DNA from: Alcanivorax sp.
GTDB taxonomy: Bacteria; Pseudomonadota; Gammaproteobacteria; Pseudomonadales; Alcanivoracaceae
Direction: 5' to 3'
NCBI GenBank assembly: GCA_017794945.1
Contig: CP051239.1
Coordinates: forward strand, 2,098,692-2,162,691
Length of the DNA stretch: 64,000 nucleotides
Positions 1 through 12,319 of the stretch are shown in pieces (the first letter of the stretch is position 1; every line of letters starts with the position of its first letter). Both the position numbers and the translations under genes were made by a program. The notes under the pieces were generated by a model, which did not search any database, had not been told where the DNA came from, and saw only the letters and a list, made by a program, of their open reading frames with translations.

Positions 1-132
1 GACGTCCTGGTGGTGCTGTCGGTGATTGATAACCTGGTCAAGGGCGCCTCCGGCCAGGCGATTCAATGCATGAACATCATGTTCGGCCTGGAAGAGACGG
101 CCGGCATTGATCTCCCCGCGTTGTTGCCCTGA
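1..132 (+). CDS. argC: N-acetyl-gamma-glutamyl-phosphate reductase, C-terminal end (partial)
   Basis: The open frame enters from the left edge and stops at 130-132. Its 43 residues end in a helix typical of ArgC C-termini, with [20 protein letters not shown] followed by ETAGI and PALLP. ArgC reduces N-acetyl-glutamyl phosphate to the semialdehyde in arginine biosynthesis. The catalytic cysteine region lies outside the window, so the call rests on this conserved tail alone. The stop codon overlaps the ATG of the next gene (TGATG), so the two are translationally coupled. Confidence 0.9.
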   Translation, partial: DVLVVLSVIDNLVKGASGQAIQCMNIMFGLEETAGIDLPALLP

Positions 133-857
133 TGGCGAAGGGCAGCCGGCCCAGAGCGGGCGTCGACGATGTAATTCTGGTTCCGGTGAGCCCGTCGCAC
201 CGCCGGCGCACCCGTGTGCTGCTGACGGTGGCCGCGTTGGTGGCGGTGATCGCGGCGTTTCTGGCGGGCTCCTGGCTGGGCCAGAGTGGTGCCCTGGACA
301 GCAACATGAAAAACAGCGAGCTGCGTGCGGAATTGCGCGACGCCCGCCAGGAATTACGCACCGTGCGCCACGATCTGGCCCGCTACCGGGCGGAGGTGGA
401 AGTGGCGGACCAGGCCCGCGAGCAGTTGCGCCAGGAGATACGCGGCCTGCGTGATCAGAGCGCGGAGCTGGAAGAGGCGGTGGCGTTCTACAAGAATGTG
501 ATGTCTCCGGGGGCGTCCGACGCGCCCATGCAGGTGGAAAAGTTCGAGGTGAGCCCGGAGAACGGAGAGCGGCGTTTCCGTTACCGTTTGATACTGGTTC
601 AGTCCGGTGATAACCGGGGATACTTGTCGGGCACGGTGAGCTTCGCGCTGAAGGGCTTCCGTGATGGCGAGCCGGTGACATTGGATGGCGGCGAGTTGTT
701 GGGGGAAAACAGCGATTTGCGATTCCGTTTCCGGTACTTCCAGGAGCTTTCCGGTACGCTGACGGTGCCCGAGGGCATGCGGATCGACGCTTTTGAGATG
801 ACCGCGACAGCCACCGCCCCGCGTCGCGCGGAGGTGGTTCAGAGCCTTCCTTGGTGA
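132..857 (+). CDS. Single-pass membrane protein with periplasmic coiled coil (DUF6776 type)
   Basis: This 241-residue protein has a short basic N-terminus, one hydrophobic segment at about residues 28-50, and then a charged heptad-rich stretch (about 57-120) that should form a coiled coil. A beta-rich C-terminal domain follows. The pattern and position match the conserved gammaproteobacterial family DUF6776, whose function is unknown to me. The start overlaps the argC stop, and the gene is followed 33 bases later by a bactofilin gene, so a role at the cell envelope or with the bactofilin scaffold is plausible. That is inference from context. The topology is probably N-in with the C-terminus in the periplasm. 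Confidence 0.7.
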   Translation: MAKGSRPRAGVDDVILVPVSPSHRRRTRVLLTVAALVAVIAAFLAGSWLGQSGALDSNMKNSELRAELRDARQELRTVRHDLARYRAEVEVADQAREQLRQEIRGLRDQSAELEEAVAFYKNVMSPGASDAPMQVEKFEVSPENGERRFRYRLILVQSGDNRGYLSGTVSFALKGFRDGEPVTLDGGELLGENSDLRFRFRYFQELSGTLTVPEGMRIDAFEMTATATAPRRAEVVQSLPW

Positions 858-890
858 TGGCGTATCGAATAATCAAGCAGGAGATGACAG

Positions 891-1349
891 GTGATTGGGC
901 GAGATAAGAAGAGCACGGGTGGTCAGCAAAATTTCCGCGATCACACCCTGATCGCTCCCAGTGCCCGCATCGTGGGCGATATTGAGTTCAACGGGGGACT
1001 GCACGTTCAGGGCGAAGTGGACGGCAACATTACCGTCGGCAAAGACGGCGGCCAGTTGGTGATCGGCGAGAGCGGCGTGGTGCGCGGTGAAATCCGCGTG
1101 CCCAGAATCACCATCAACGGCCGGGTCGAAGGCGACGTTAACGCCACCGAGCATCTGGAACTGGCCAGCAAGGCCCAGGTCGAGGGCAATGTCTTTTACG
1201 TGATGATCGAGATGCTGATGGGGGCGCGGGTCAACGGTAAGCTGGTACGCCTGGACGACGAGCGCCGCAACCTCCCGGCACCGGAAAAGCCCGGCGGCCG
1301 GCCGGTCGAGGATGCCTCGGAGGCGGACGCGCGCCCGGAGAATACTTGA
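891..1349 (+). CDS. Bactofilin (polymer-forming cytoskeletal protein)
   Basis: This 152-residue protein starts at GTG 891, seven bases after an AGGAG at 879-883. Residues about 20-120 form the short repeating beta-helix of the bactofilin family (DUF583), with recurrent turns such as [19 protein letters not shown] and [21 protein letters not shown] polar, proline-rich tail follows. Bactofilins polymerise without nucleotide and act as membrane-associated scaffolds, often for cell-wall enzymes. The gene sits in the argC strand cluster and ends inside the promoter and IscR site of erpA. The client of this bactofilin is not shown by the sequence. The nearby M23 peptidase at 3439-4794 is a possible candidate because some bactofilins partner M23 enzymes. 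Confidence 0.9.
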   Translation: MIGRDKKSTGGQQNFRDHTLIAPSARIVGDIEFNGGLHVQGEVDGNITVGKDGGQLVIGESGVVRGEIRVPRITINGRVEGDVNATEHLELASKAQVEGNVFYVMIEMLMGARVNGKLVRLDDERRNLPAPEKPGGRPVEDASEADARPENT

Positions 1350-1366
1350 CTGTAATAGTCGGGTAC
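1342..1366 (+). promoter_or_regulatory. Type 1 IscR binding site upstream of erpA
   Basis: The two half-sites ATACTTGACT (1342-1351) and AGTCGGGTAC (1357-1366), with GTAAT between them, agree with the published 25-base type 1 IscR consensus at 24 positions as I recall it; only the last base differs. The site overlaps the -35 region of the putative erpA promoter and the stop codon of the bactofilin gene. In E. coli, iron-sulfur-loaded IscR represses erpA and other cluster-assembly genes from such sites. I infer the same here. Confidence 0.8.
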
Positions 1367-1374
1367 TGGACTAT
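1346..1374 (+). promoter_or_regulatory. Putative sigma-70 promoter of erpA
   Basis: TTGACT at 1346-1351 and GACTAT at 1369-1374 are separated by 17 bases. The -35 is strong and the -10 moderate. The -35 lies within the IscR site, so bound IscR would block polymerase. The start codon of erpA is 28 bases after the -10. Confidence 0.55.
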
Positions 1375-1401
1375 GGCGATGTGATAACGGCATTGAGTGA
1401 C

Positions 1402-1740
1402 ATGAGCGAATCCGGACCCATAATCCTGACCGAACGGGCCGCCGCCAAGGTGCGCGAGCTCCGTGACGACGAAGGTAACCCCGAGCTGAAACTGCGGGTG
1501 TACATCACCGGCGGCGGCTGCGCGGGTTTTTCCTATGGCTTCACCTTTGATGAAGCGGTGAACGAAGACGATACGGCAGTGGCCCGCGAAGACGTGACCT
1601 TGCTGGTGGACGCCATGAGTATCCAGTATCTGGACGGCTCCCAGGTGGACTACGAGCAGGGCCTGATGGGCTCCCGGTTTATCGTCAACAACCCCAACGC
1701 GGCCACCACCTGCGGCTGCGGTTCGTCGTTCTCGGTGTGA
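1402..1740 (+). CDS. erpA: Iron-sulfur cluster insertion protein ErpA (A-type carrier)
   Basis: This 112-residue A-type carrier matches the usual ErpA length. The three conserved cluster-binding cysteines are present: one in the [11 protein letters not shown] segment and two in the C-terminal TCGCGSSF. ErpA passes [4Fe-4S] or [2Fe-2S] clusters from the Isc or Suf machinery to apo-enzymes such as IspG/IspH. ATG 1402 gives the normal N-terminus ([10 protein letters not shown]). The frame is open further upstream, with a GTG at 1381, but those starts would add residues that the family lacks. There is no strong Shine-Dalgarno sequence, so the start is chosen on homology. Expression is probably under IscR control. 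Confidence 0.95.
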   Translation: MSESGPIILTERAAAKVRELRDDEGNPELKLRVYITGGGCAGFSYGFTFDEAVNEDDTAVAREDVTLLVDAMSIQYLDGSQVDYEQGLMGSRFIVNNPNAATTCGCGSSFSV

Positions 1741-1814
1741 GCCGGCCCGGCGCTGTCATTTAACGGTCATTAAAGTATCAGAATATTGTCGTGAGCAGCA
1801 TGGAGGCTGTAGGC

Positions 1815-2348
1815 ATGACGATACAGAGACCTTCCATTCAAAAAATGACGGCCGCGGACACCCGCGCCATGTGTTGGCTGCTGGCCCAGCCCCGGGCCGC
1901 CAGCCGTGCCCGCATGGCCAGGGCGATCTCCAGATTCGGAGACGGCCCCTTCTACGCGGCGCTGGTCGCGGTGCTCTGGCTGGTTGATCCCCATGACGGC
2001 ACCCGTTTCGCCCTGGCGGCGGCGGTGGCCTACGGGCTTGAAGTGCCGGCCTTCATGGTGCTCAAGAACCTGATCAAACGCCCCAGACCCGCCGATTCCG
2101 AGATGGCGCTGTGCGCCTTCATCAAGCCCGCGGGCCGTTTCAGCTTCCCTTCCGGCCACACCGCCGCGGCCTTCGTGATGGCCACGCTGCTGGGTATCTT
2201 TTATCCGGTGGTGGCGACGCTGGCGCTGGCCTTCGCTCTGTTGGTGGGGTTGTCGCGGGTGCTGCTCGGCGTTCACTACCCCTCGGACATCGCCGCCGGT
2301 GCCTTGCTCGGCACCAGTTGCGCGATGATCGGTTCGCTCTTCGTATAA
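1815..2348 (+). CDS. PAP2-family membrane phosphatase
   Basis: The 177-residue protein carries the three acid-phosphatase motifs of the PAP2 superfamily: KNLIKRPRP (about 84-92), PSGH (112-115) and SRVLLGVHYPSD (about 147-158) with catalytic histidines H115 and H154. Several hydrophobic segments surround them. Such enzymes remove phosphate from lipid phosphates, including phosphatidate, phosphatidylglycerophosphate and undecaprenyl pyrophosphate; the substrate cannot be told here. ATG 1815 is chosen because GGAGG at 1802-1806 is properly spaced; GTG 1791 and ATG 1800 are upstream alternatives. The gene converges on anmK with only nine bases between the stops. Confidence 0.88.
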   Translation: MTIQRPSIQKMTAADTRAMCWLLAQPRAASRARMARAISRFGDGPFYAALVAVLWLVDPHDGTRFALAAAVAYGLEVPAFMVLKNLIKRPRPADSEMALCAFIKPAGRFSFPSGHTAAAFVMATLLGIFYPVVATLALAFALLVGLSRVLLGVHYPSDIAAGALLGTSCAMIGSLFV

Positions 2349-2357
2349 CCCCCCTAT

Positions 2358-3449
2358 TCAGGGCAGGCTAAGATGGCCGAGCACCGCCGGGCGGCTGGCG
2401 CCGGTGACTTGCGGCGCGTTGCCCGGAAGCCGTTCCCAGAAGGCCCAGGCCAGCCAGGCAAAGGCGGCCGCTTCCACCCAGTCCGGTGCGACACCGGCGT
2501 CCTCGGTGCTGCCCACCGGCAGCCCGCAATACCGGGCAAGCCGGTTGAGAAGATCCCGGTTGTGCGCGCCGCCGCCGCACACCAGCAGACGATCGGCGTG
2601 GAAGCCGCGGATGGCCTCGGCGACGGTGCGGGCGGTGAGCTCCGCGAGGGTGGCCTGCACGTCGCGGGGGGCCATGGCGGCACTCAGGTGGGGGGCGAGC
2701 CAGTCCGGGTGGAAGTATTCCCGGCCGGTGCTCTTGGGCGGCGGGCGCTGGAAATACGGATCGCCGAGCAGGCTGTCGAGCAGTGCCGGGATCACGTCAC
2801 CGCCGGCGGCCCAGTCGCCCTGCGGGTCGTAAGCGCCGCCGCGATGCCGTTGGTGCCACTGGTCGAGCAGGGTATTGGCCGGGCCGGTGTCGAAACCGCC
2901 GATCAGTTCGCCCTTGTCCAGCAGGGAAACGTTGGCGATGCCGCCCAGATTGAGGATCACGCGGCGCTCGCCCGGATCACCGAAGGCGTGTTCGTGGAAG
3001 CGCGGCGCCAGGGGCGCGCCCTGGCCGCCAAGCACCATGTCCTTGTTGCGGAAGTTGCTGACCACCGGCAGGCCGGTTTTGACCGCCAGGGTGTCCGGGC
3101 ATCCGAGCTGCACGCTGAACCCGGCGTCGCCCGGGCGGTGCCGCACGGTCTGGCCGTGACAGCCGATGGCGGTGACGGCGCCCGCCGGCACGTTCGCTTT
3201 GTCGAGGAGGGTGGCGACCGCGTCCGCGTAGTGAGCGCCCAGGGCCCTGTGGCAGGCCCCGGCCAGGTCGATTTCATCGTCGCCGGGGCGGCATAGCCGC
3301 TGCAGGTCCGCGCGAAGGGCGGTGGGAAGGTCGCTGTTGTGGTGGGCCAGCACCCGGGTGCCGGCGTGGGTGACGCTGGCCAGGACGGCGTCCACGCCGT
3401 CCAGGCTGGTGCCGGTCATCAGACCGGCGAACAGCGATTCAGAAGACAT
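2358..3449 (-). CDS. anmK: Anhydro-N-acetylmuramic acid kinase
   Basis: The 363-residue protein begins MSSESLFAGLMTGTSLDGVD, whose GLMTGTSLDGVD is the phosphate-binding signature of AnmK. The NLGGIANVS and GFDTGPAN segments and the late CGGGAHN segment are also typical of this sugar kinase. AnmK opens and phosphorylates anhydro-MurNAc released from peptidoglycan, feeding it back through MurNAc-6-phosphate. The start codon lies inside the 3' end of the upstream M23 peptidase gene (11-base overlap), so cell-wall cleavage and recycling enzymes are made from one transcript. Confidence 0.96.
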   Translation of the reverse strand: MSSESLFAGLMTGTSLDGVDAVLASVTHAGTRVLAHHNSDLPTALRADLQRLCRPGDDEIDLAGACHRALGAHYADAVATLLDKANVPAGAVTAIGCHGQTVRHRPGDAGFSVQLGCPDTLAVKTGLPVVSNFRNKDMVLGGQGAPLAPRFHEHAFGDPGERRVILNLGGIANVSLLDKGELIGGFDTGPANTLLDQWHQRHRGGAYDPQGDWAAGGDVIPALLDSLLGDPYFQRPPPKSTGREYFHPDWLAPHLSAAMAPRDVQATLAELTARTVAEAIRGFHADRLLVCGGGAHNRDLLNRLARYCGLPVGSTEDAGVAPDWVEAAAFAWLAWAFWERLPGNAPQVTGASRPAVLGHLSLP

Positions 3450-4794
3450 TGCTGCTGGCCAGGGTGGCGGCCTCGGCGAACATGGTCATTTGCGCCGCCA
3501 GGCGGCTGCTCTGAATACGGAACTGGGGCTTTTCGCTGCTGGCGATGCCGCTGGCCTTGGGCAGCGGTACGGTCTGCGGGTTGCGGTGCACGCCGTCGAT
3601 GCGGAACTCGTAATGCAGGTGCGGACCGGTGGCCAGACCGGAAGCGCCCACGTAGCCGATGGTCTGGCTTTGATTCACACGGCTGCCCACACGAATGCCC
3701 TTGGCGAAACCGCGCATATGGGCATACAGCGTGGAGTAGCGCTGACCGTGCTTGAGAATCAGAACATTGCCATAGCCGCCCTTGACGCCGGCGAAGATCA
3801 CCTTGCCCTTGCCGGCGGCTTTGATGGGGGTGCCGCTGGGAGCGGCATAGTCGATGCCCTTGTGGGCGCGCACTTTGTTCAGAATCGGATGCTTGCGGCC
3901 GGTGCTGAAGCGCGAACTGATGCGCGAGAAGGCCACCGGCGTCCGGATGAATTCCTTGCGCATGGAGTTGCCATCGCTGTCGAAATAGGACACGTCACCG
4001 TCCCGGGTCTGGTAGCGGTAGGCGGTGAGGTGGCGGTCCTGGTTCCAGAATTCCGCGGCGATGATCTCGCCTTCGCCCACTTTCTCGCCGTCCAGATACA
4101 GTTCCTCATACAGCACCCGGAAGCGGTCGCCATTGCGGATGTCGAGCACGAAGTCGATGTCCCAGCCGAAGATGTTGGCCAGCTGCATGGTCAGATTGTC
4201 GCTCATGCCGGCGGCGTGGCCGGCCAGGAACAGAGAGTTGTCGATGGTGGCCTCGGCGAAGCGGGTGCGGCGTTGATAGTCGCGCAGTACGTTCTCCACC
4301 CGCCAGTTGCCGTCTTCCAGGGTGGCTTCCACGGTTTCCACACGAGACGGGCTATAGCGCAGCGAGGTCAGCTCGCCGGCTTCGTCCACGGAAATATTCA
4401 GGGAATCGCCGGGGCGGATGGTGGCCAGCTCGGCCAGGCGCTCGTCACCGGTAACCAGCCGGTGCACCTGCGCCGCGCTGACGCCCCGCGACTGCAGCAG
4501 CCCGGACAGGGTGTCGCCGGATGCCACGGTGATCTTGATCCATTGCTCATCGTCGGGCGTCTCCGCCGGCGCGCGGACGTCGGCGACCGGCTGAGCGCTT
4601 TCCTGTCGGACCAGCTCCTCGCTGGCCGACGGCTTGGGCAGGTCCAGCGTCTGCAGACGTTCCGGACGGGATTCTCCGGATTCCGGGGTCAGGGCGATCA
4701 GCCCCACCGTGACCACCAGCGCCCCGGAGAGAATCAGATGGGTGCGGGGGAAACGGCGCGCGGCACGGCCGAGGGCGGATAATTTAATACTCAT
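3439..4794 (-). CDS. M23-family murein DD-endopeptidase, MepM-like
   Basis: The 451-residue protein has an N-terminal membrane anchor (about residues 20-40) and a LysM/OapA-like region around residues 85-160 that should bind glycan. A beta-rich linker domain leads into the C-terminal M23 zinc peptidase. The metal ligands are visible as HKGID (H311, D315) and HLHYEF (H392, H394). MepM-type enzymes cut peptide cross-links so that new murein strands can be inserted. ATG 4794 is preferred over an earlier in-frame start because it places the anchor in the usual position. The gene overlaps anmK by 11 bases and is divergent from tyrS. Confidence 0.93.
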   Translation of the reverse strand: MSIKLSALGRAARRFPRTHLILSGALVVTVGLIALTPESGESRPERLQTLDLPKPSASEELVRQESAQPVADVRAPAETPDDEQWIKITVASGDTLSGLLQSRGVSAAQVHRLVTGDERLAELATIRPGDSLNISVDEAGELTSLRYSPSRVETVEATLEDGNWRVENVLRDYQRRTRFAEATIDNSLFLAGHAAGMSDNLTMQLANIFGWDIDFVLDIRNGDRFRVLYEELYLDGEKVGEGEIIAAEFWNQDRHLTAYRYQTRDGDVSYFDSDGNSMRKEFIRTPVAFSRISSRFSTGRKHPILNKVRAHKGIDYAAPSGTPIKAAGKGKVIFAGVKGGYGNVLILKHGQRYSTLYAHMRGFAKGIRVGSRVNQSQTIGYVGASGLATGPHLHYEFRIDGVHRNPQTVPLPKASGIASSEKPQFRIQSSRLAAQMTMFAEAATLASSNVF

Positions 4795-4859
4795 GCTTTT
4801 ATTACGCTCTGAGGTGCGCCGCCGAGGGCGTTCATTTAGTTGCAGCAAAGATACCCGCC

Positions 4860-4888
4860 TTCTACAACCCGCTTCAAGTGCTACAATG
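4860..4888 (+). promoter_or_regulatory. Possible promoter of tyrS
   Basis: A good -10 hexamer, TACAAT, is at 4883-4888 in an otherwise GC-rich stretch. The best spaced -35 is poor (TTTCTA at 4860-4865). The remaining 116 bases to the tyrS start contain no clear T-box or hairpin. Confidence 0.35.
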
Positions 4889-5004
4889 GCGCGCTTTTCA
4901 GGGTGAGATGTGGTCGGCGGGTTGGCTTTTGAGACCGGTGCCGCCGGGGCAAGTTCCTAAAACACGCTGGGTCCGGCCGTCGCCGGGCCGTGAATGAGGT
5001 GATG

Positions 5005-6204
5005 ATGATCAAGGTGGACGAACAGCTGGCGCTGCTGCGCCGTGGCGCGGATGAGATCATTCAGGAAGACGAATTGCGCGAGCGCATCGCCAGCGGCCGC
5101 CCTTTGAGAATCAAGGCGGGCTTCGATCCCACCGCGCCGGATCTGCACCTGGGTCATACGGTTCTGATCAATAAACTGCGTCAGTTTCAGGAGCTGGGCC
5201 ACCACGTGATCTTCCTGATCGGCGATTTCACCGGCATGATCGGTGACCCCACCGGCAAGAGCGCCACCCGGCCGCCGCTCACCCCCGAGGAGATCGAGCG
5301 CAACGCCGAAACCTATAAAGAGCAGGTGTTCAAGATCCTGGACCCGGAAAAGACCGAGGTGGTGTTCAACTCCAGCTGGATGAACGAGGTGGGCGCCGCC
5401 GGCATGATCAAGCTGGCCAGCCAGTATACGGTGGCGCGCATGCTTGAGCGGGACGACTTCGATAAGCGCTACCGGGCCAACCAGCCGATCGCGGTGCATG
5501 AGTTCCTCTATCCGCTGGTGCAGGGTTACGACTCGGTGGCCATGAAAGCGGACGTGGAGCTGGGCGGCACCGATCAAAAGTTCAATCTCCTGATGGGGCG
5601 TACCCTGCAGAAGGCCTACGGGCAGGCGCCGCAGATTTGCCTGACCATGCCGATCCTGGAGGGGCTGGACGGGGTCCAGAAGATGTCCAAGTCCCTGAAG
5701 AACTATGTCGGGGTTAACGACGCCCCTGGGGAGATGTACCGCAAGCTGTTGTCGATCCCCGACGATATGACCTGGCGCTATTACGAGCTGCTCAGTGGCC
5801 TCTCCAATGAGGCCCTGGAAGAGCGCAAGGCGGAAGCGGACCGGCTGGGCAGCCCGCAGGAGGCCAAAAAGGCGTTCGCGCTGGAGATGGTCACGCGCTT
5901 CCACGGTGAGGAGGCCGCCCGGGCGGCGCCTTCGTCGGCGGGCAATCTGACCTCCCTGGGGGCGATACCGGACAACGTGCCGGAAGTGGAGGTGGTCCTG
6001 GAAGAGGGTGACGAGGTGCACGTGGTGCCGTTGCTCCGCCTGGCCGGTCTGGCTCAGAATGGTAAAGCCGCCAAGGACGTGTTCGGGCGCGGCGCGGTGT
6101 ACGTGGACGGCCAGCAGCTCACCGAGGAGCGCACCTTCGCCCGGGGTGAAAGCGCGGTGATCCAGGCGGGCAAGAAGAAGATCGCCCGGGTCACGATTCG
6201 CTAG
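5005..6204 (+). CDS. tyrS: Tyrosyl-tRNA synthetase
   Basis: This class I synthetase of 399 residues has the HIGH motif as HLGH (48-51) and the KMSKS motif intact at 226-230. An S4-like RNA-binding domain forms the last 60 residues. The sequence follows the Pseudomonas-type TyrS more closely than the E. coli type. Two adjacent ATGs occur. ATG 5005 is chosen because GAGG at 4997-5000 would be too close to 5002, and because [11 protein letters not shown] aligns with the usual N-terminus. The protein charges tRNA-Tyr; a tRNA-Tyr gene lies at 17138. It is followed by the rRNA promoter. Confidence 0.96.
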   Translation: MIKVDEQLALLRRGADEIIQEDELRERIASGRPLRIKAGFDPTAPDLHLGHTVLINKLRQFQELGHHVIFLIGDFTGMIGDPTGKSATRPPLTPEEIERNAETYKEQVFKILDPEKTEVVFNSSWMNEVGAAGMIKLASQYTVARMLERDDFDKRYRANQPIAVHEFLYPLVQGYDSVAMKADVELGGTDQKFNLLMGRTLQKAYGQAPQICLTMPILEGLDGVQKMSKSLKNYVGVNDAPGEMYRKLLSIPDDMTWRYYELLSGLSNEALEERKAEADRLGSPQEAKKAFALEMVTRFHGEEAARAAPSSAGNLTSLGAIPDNVPEVEVVLEEGDEVHVVPLLRLAGLAQNGKAAKDVFGRGAVYVDGQQLTEERTFARGESAVIQAGKKKIARVTIR

Positions 6205-6281
6205 GAATCGGGCCCTAAGGCCTGGATTTGAATGAAAATTGGCCGACCGCAAAGAATTTCGAGGAATCCGCCAAAAAAGGT

Positions 6282-6309
6282 TTGACAGGAAAGGCCCGAT
6301 CCGTAGAAT
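6282..6309 (+). promoter_or_regulatory. rRNA operon promoter
   Basis: A perfect -35 TTGACA (6282-6287) and -10 TAGAAT (6304-6309) are 16 bases apart. An A-rich stretch just upstream (6274-6278) may act as an UP element. The GC-rich discriminator after the -10 (GCGCATTCC) is typical of stringently controlled promoters. The transcript would start near 6316, about 183 bases before 16S. Confidence 0.9.
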
Positions 6310-6352
6310 GCGCATTCCTCGACGGGGCGACGACAACAACGCCGACCCCGCA

Positions 6353-6363
6353 GCTCTTTAACA
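6353..6363 (+). promoter_or_regulatory. boxA antitermination element in the rRNA leader
   Basis: GCTCTTTAACA matches the boxA consensus that recruits the NusB-S10 antitermination complex. The same core recurs in the 16S-23S spacer at 8452. Confidence 0.85.
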
Positions 6364-6369
6364 ATCAGG

Positions 6370-6484
6370 CAAGCAAACGTGTGGGACCTGTTTGGAGTGG
6401 GTATCTCAAAAAGATATCGGCTTTGAACAAGTCAACCTAGTTGAATTTGTTTCGAGCTGAGCATGTATTAAGTGCGCAGGCACT
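6370..6484 (+). other. 16S leader with RNase III processing stem, 5' side
   Basis: CAAGCAAACGTGTGGG (6370-6385) is the exact complement of 8067-8082 behind 16S. GCAGGCACT (6476-6484) is the exact complement of 8047-8055. Together these form the double-stranded stalk that encloses 16S and is cut by RNase III. Confidence 0.85.
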
Positions 6485-6498
6485 TTAAACGCTTTTCT

Positions 6499-8038
<1,540 letters not shown>

Positions 8039-8046
8039 ACGACTTG

Positions 8047-8082
8047 AGTGCCTGCCCAAGCAGGGACCCACACGTTTGCTTG
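8047..8082 (+). other. 16S RNase III processing stem, 3' side
   Basis: AGTGCCTGC (8047-8055) and CCCACACGTTTGCTTG (8067-8082) complement the 16S leader at 6476-6484 and 6370-6385 without mismatch. Confidence 0.85.
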
Positions 8083-8116
8083 TCTGAACGGTTAAAGATG
8101 CCAAAGCGCTGTTTTT

Positions 8117-8193
<77 letters not shown>

Positions 8194-8200
8194 GAACAAG

Positions 8201-8228
8201 CCCGCCGCTTTCCACGGAAGGCGGCGGG
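8201..8228 (+). other. Strong hairpin between tRNA-Ile and tRNA-Ala
   Basis: CCCGCCGCTTTCC (8201-8213) and GGAAGGCGGCGGG (8216-8228) can pair along nearly their whole length. No T-run follows, so this is more likely a processing hairpin than a terminator. Confidence 0.6.
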
Positions 8229-8268
8229 TCGGTTCCATGAACAGTTTACGGTTTTGTGCTGAATTAAA

Positions 8269-8344
8269 GGGGCCGTAGCTCAGCTGGGAGAGCGCCTGCC
8301 TTGCACGCAGGAGGTCAGGAGTTCGATCCTCCTCGGCTCCACCA
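8269..8344 (+). tRNA. tRNA-Ala (TGC)
   Basis: A 76-base cloverleaf with acceptor GGGGCCG pairing CGGCTCC, anticodon TGC, GTTCGATC T-loop and encoded CCA. Second tRNA of the rRNA spacer. Confidence 0.97.
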
Positions 8345-8451
8345 AATTCAAAATCGTTCGCCGGCCATCGGCGAAGTCATAGTCAAGCGGTTGTACGCGA
8401 CCGTTTGCTTCTGACTTCTGGTCAGCGCTGCAGTCCGTTATCGGACCGGCA

Positions 8452-8464
8452 TGCTCTTTAACAA
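8452..8464 (+). promoter_or_regulatory. boxA element in the 16S-23S spacer
   Basis: TGCTCTTTAACAA repeats the leader boxA and lies about 125 bases before 23S, as in other gammaproteobacterial rRNA operons. The rest of the spacer to 8588 holds no gene. Confidence 0.85.
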
Positions 8465-8588
8465 TCTGGGAAATGAGAAAGTCCAAGTATTCCAATGGAA
8501 TACAAGCGTTAGAAGTTTATCTGACACTTGTGTCTATTTGGTGCGATATCGTTAATCGTTGCGGCCGTATGACTGTTTTGGGTTATAT

Positions 8589-11480
<2,892 letters not shown>

Positions 11481-11699
11481 ATAACGCCAAAGCGGTCACG
11501 GTGTGCTGAATGCTGCTTTTACAGAGAGCGCAGCCACCGGAGCCCCGGCGCGGTCGCAACGATATCGATACGCACCACTAGCGCGAGTGTCGGAGACGCT
11601 CTAGCGCGGACAACTCATGACCCAGAATTGGCTTTGCGTGCCGAAAGGCAGGCAAGGCAACCCCATTAGGTGAGCAGCATCATCACTCACCAACCGGTT
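11481..11699 (+). other. 23S-5S spacer
   Basis: 219 bases without a credible gene. The first dozen bases form the 3' half of the 23S processing stem. No tRNA is encoded here. Confidence 0.6.
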
Positions 11700-11818
11700 T
11701 GCCTGACGACCATAGCGAGTGGGAACCACCTGAATCCATGCCGAACTCAGAAGTGAAACCACTCAGCGCCGATGGTAGTGTGGGGCTTCCCCATGTGAGA
11801 GTAGGTCATCGTCAGGCT
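11700..11818 (+). rRNA. 5S ribosomal RNA
   Basis: A 119-base gene with TGCCTGACGA at the 5' end pairing TCGTCAGGC at the 3' end. The conserved core CCGAACTCAGAAGTGAAAC is present. Ends are estimated to within a base or two by comparison with E. coli 5S. Confidence 0.95.
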
Positions 11819-11834
11819 CTTAAATAAAAGAAAA

Positions 11835-11866
11835 GGGCCACCCCGTTGGGGTGGCCCTTTTTTTTA
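11835..11866 (+). terminator. Rho-independent terminator of the rRNA operon
   Basis: GGGCCACCCC (11835-11844) and GGGGTGGCCC (11848-11857) form a 10-bp stem with a GTT loop, followed by an uninterrupted run of eight T. A strong terminator 17 bases after 5S. Confidence 0.95.
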
Positions 11867-11869
11867 TTC

Positions 11870-12300
11870 AGGAACACGAGGATCTTCTGTCCCTACAAAG
11901 GCCCATGTGAGTCGGGCGCGACCCCGGCGCGATGCTCCGCAGGAGCCAGGCGGAGGCGCCGAAGGCGTCGCGAAGCGATCGCGAGCAAGCTCGCGACCTA
12001 AAGTAGGTCATCTCCACGCACCACACCAATCTTCCCGGCAAAGCGACCTAAAGTAGGTCAGCCCACGCCAAGCCTCCACTACCGGCAAAGCGACCTAAGC
12101 AGGTCAGCCCCACTCCAGCCCCACTCCACACCTCTCTGGAATCCTGCCGGCCGGCAGAGCCGGCCTTTCGCGGGCAAGGCCCGCTCCCACAAGACCCGCT
12201 CCCACAGCCCCATTGCTCCAGCCCGGCCACCCCAAAACCCCCGATTTTCCCTCACCACCCTTTATCCCATGCCCATGTATCTCTATGCTCAGTAAGTTAC
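11870..12300. repeat. Non-coding region with REP-like hairpins and small palindromic repeats
   Basis: This 430-base stretch has no gene. It contains a perfect hairpin TCGCGAGC-AA-GCTCGCGA (11979-11996) and a second element GCGGGCAAGGCCCGCTCCCACA-like at 12170-12191, reminiscent of Pseudomonas REP sequences. It also holds three copies of a 17-18 base palindrome (listed separately). A CTCC-GCA-GGAG hairpin lies near 11935. Dense short inverted repeats behind an rRNA terminator suggest a REP cluster. No transposase gene is in the window. Confidence 0.7.
11993..12106. repeat. Three tandem copies of GACCTAAAGTAGGTC-type palindrome
   Basis: GCGACCTAAAGTAGGTCA occurs at 11993-12010 and 12043-12060. 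A variant, GCGACCTAAGCAGGTCA, is at 12090-12106. Starts are 50 and 47 bases apart. Copies two and three share the preceding CCGGCAAA. Each copy is an inverted repeat; the third keeps the GACCT/AGGTC arms while the loop changes, so the pairing is maintained. Confidence 0.75.
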
Positions 12301-12319
12301 GTCGGTGATTGGAGGCTCT

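Noticed and set aside
3322..4782. Open frame of 486 codons opposite the M23 peptidase
   Set aside because: The minus-strand gene has intact zinc ligands and an overlap with anmK; the plus-strand frame shows no motif.
11870..12300. CRISPR array behind the rRNA operon
   Set aside because: Only three repeats, themselves palindromic and with related rather than unique spacers, and no cas genes.
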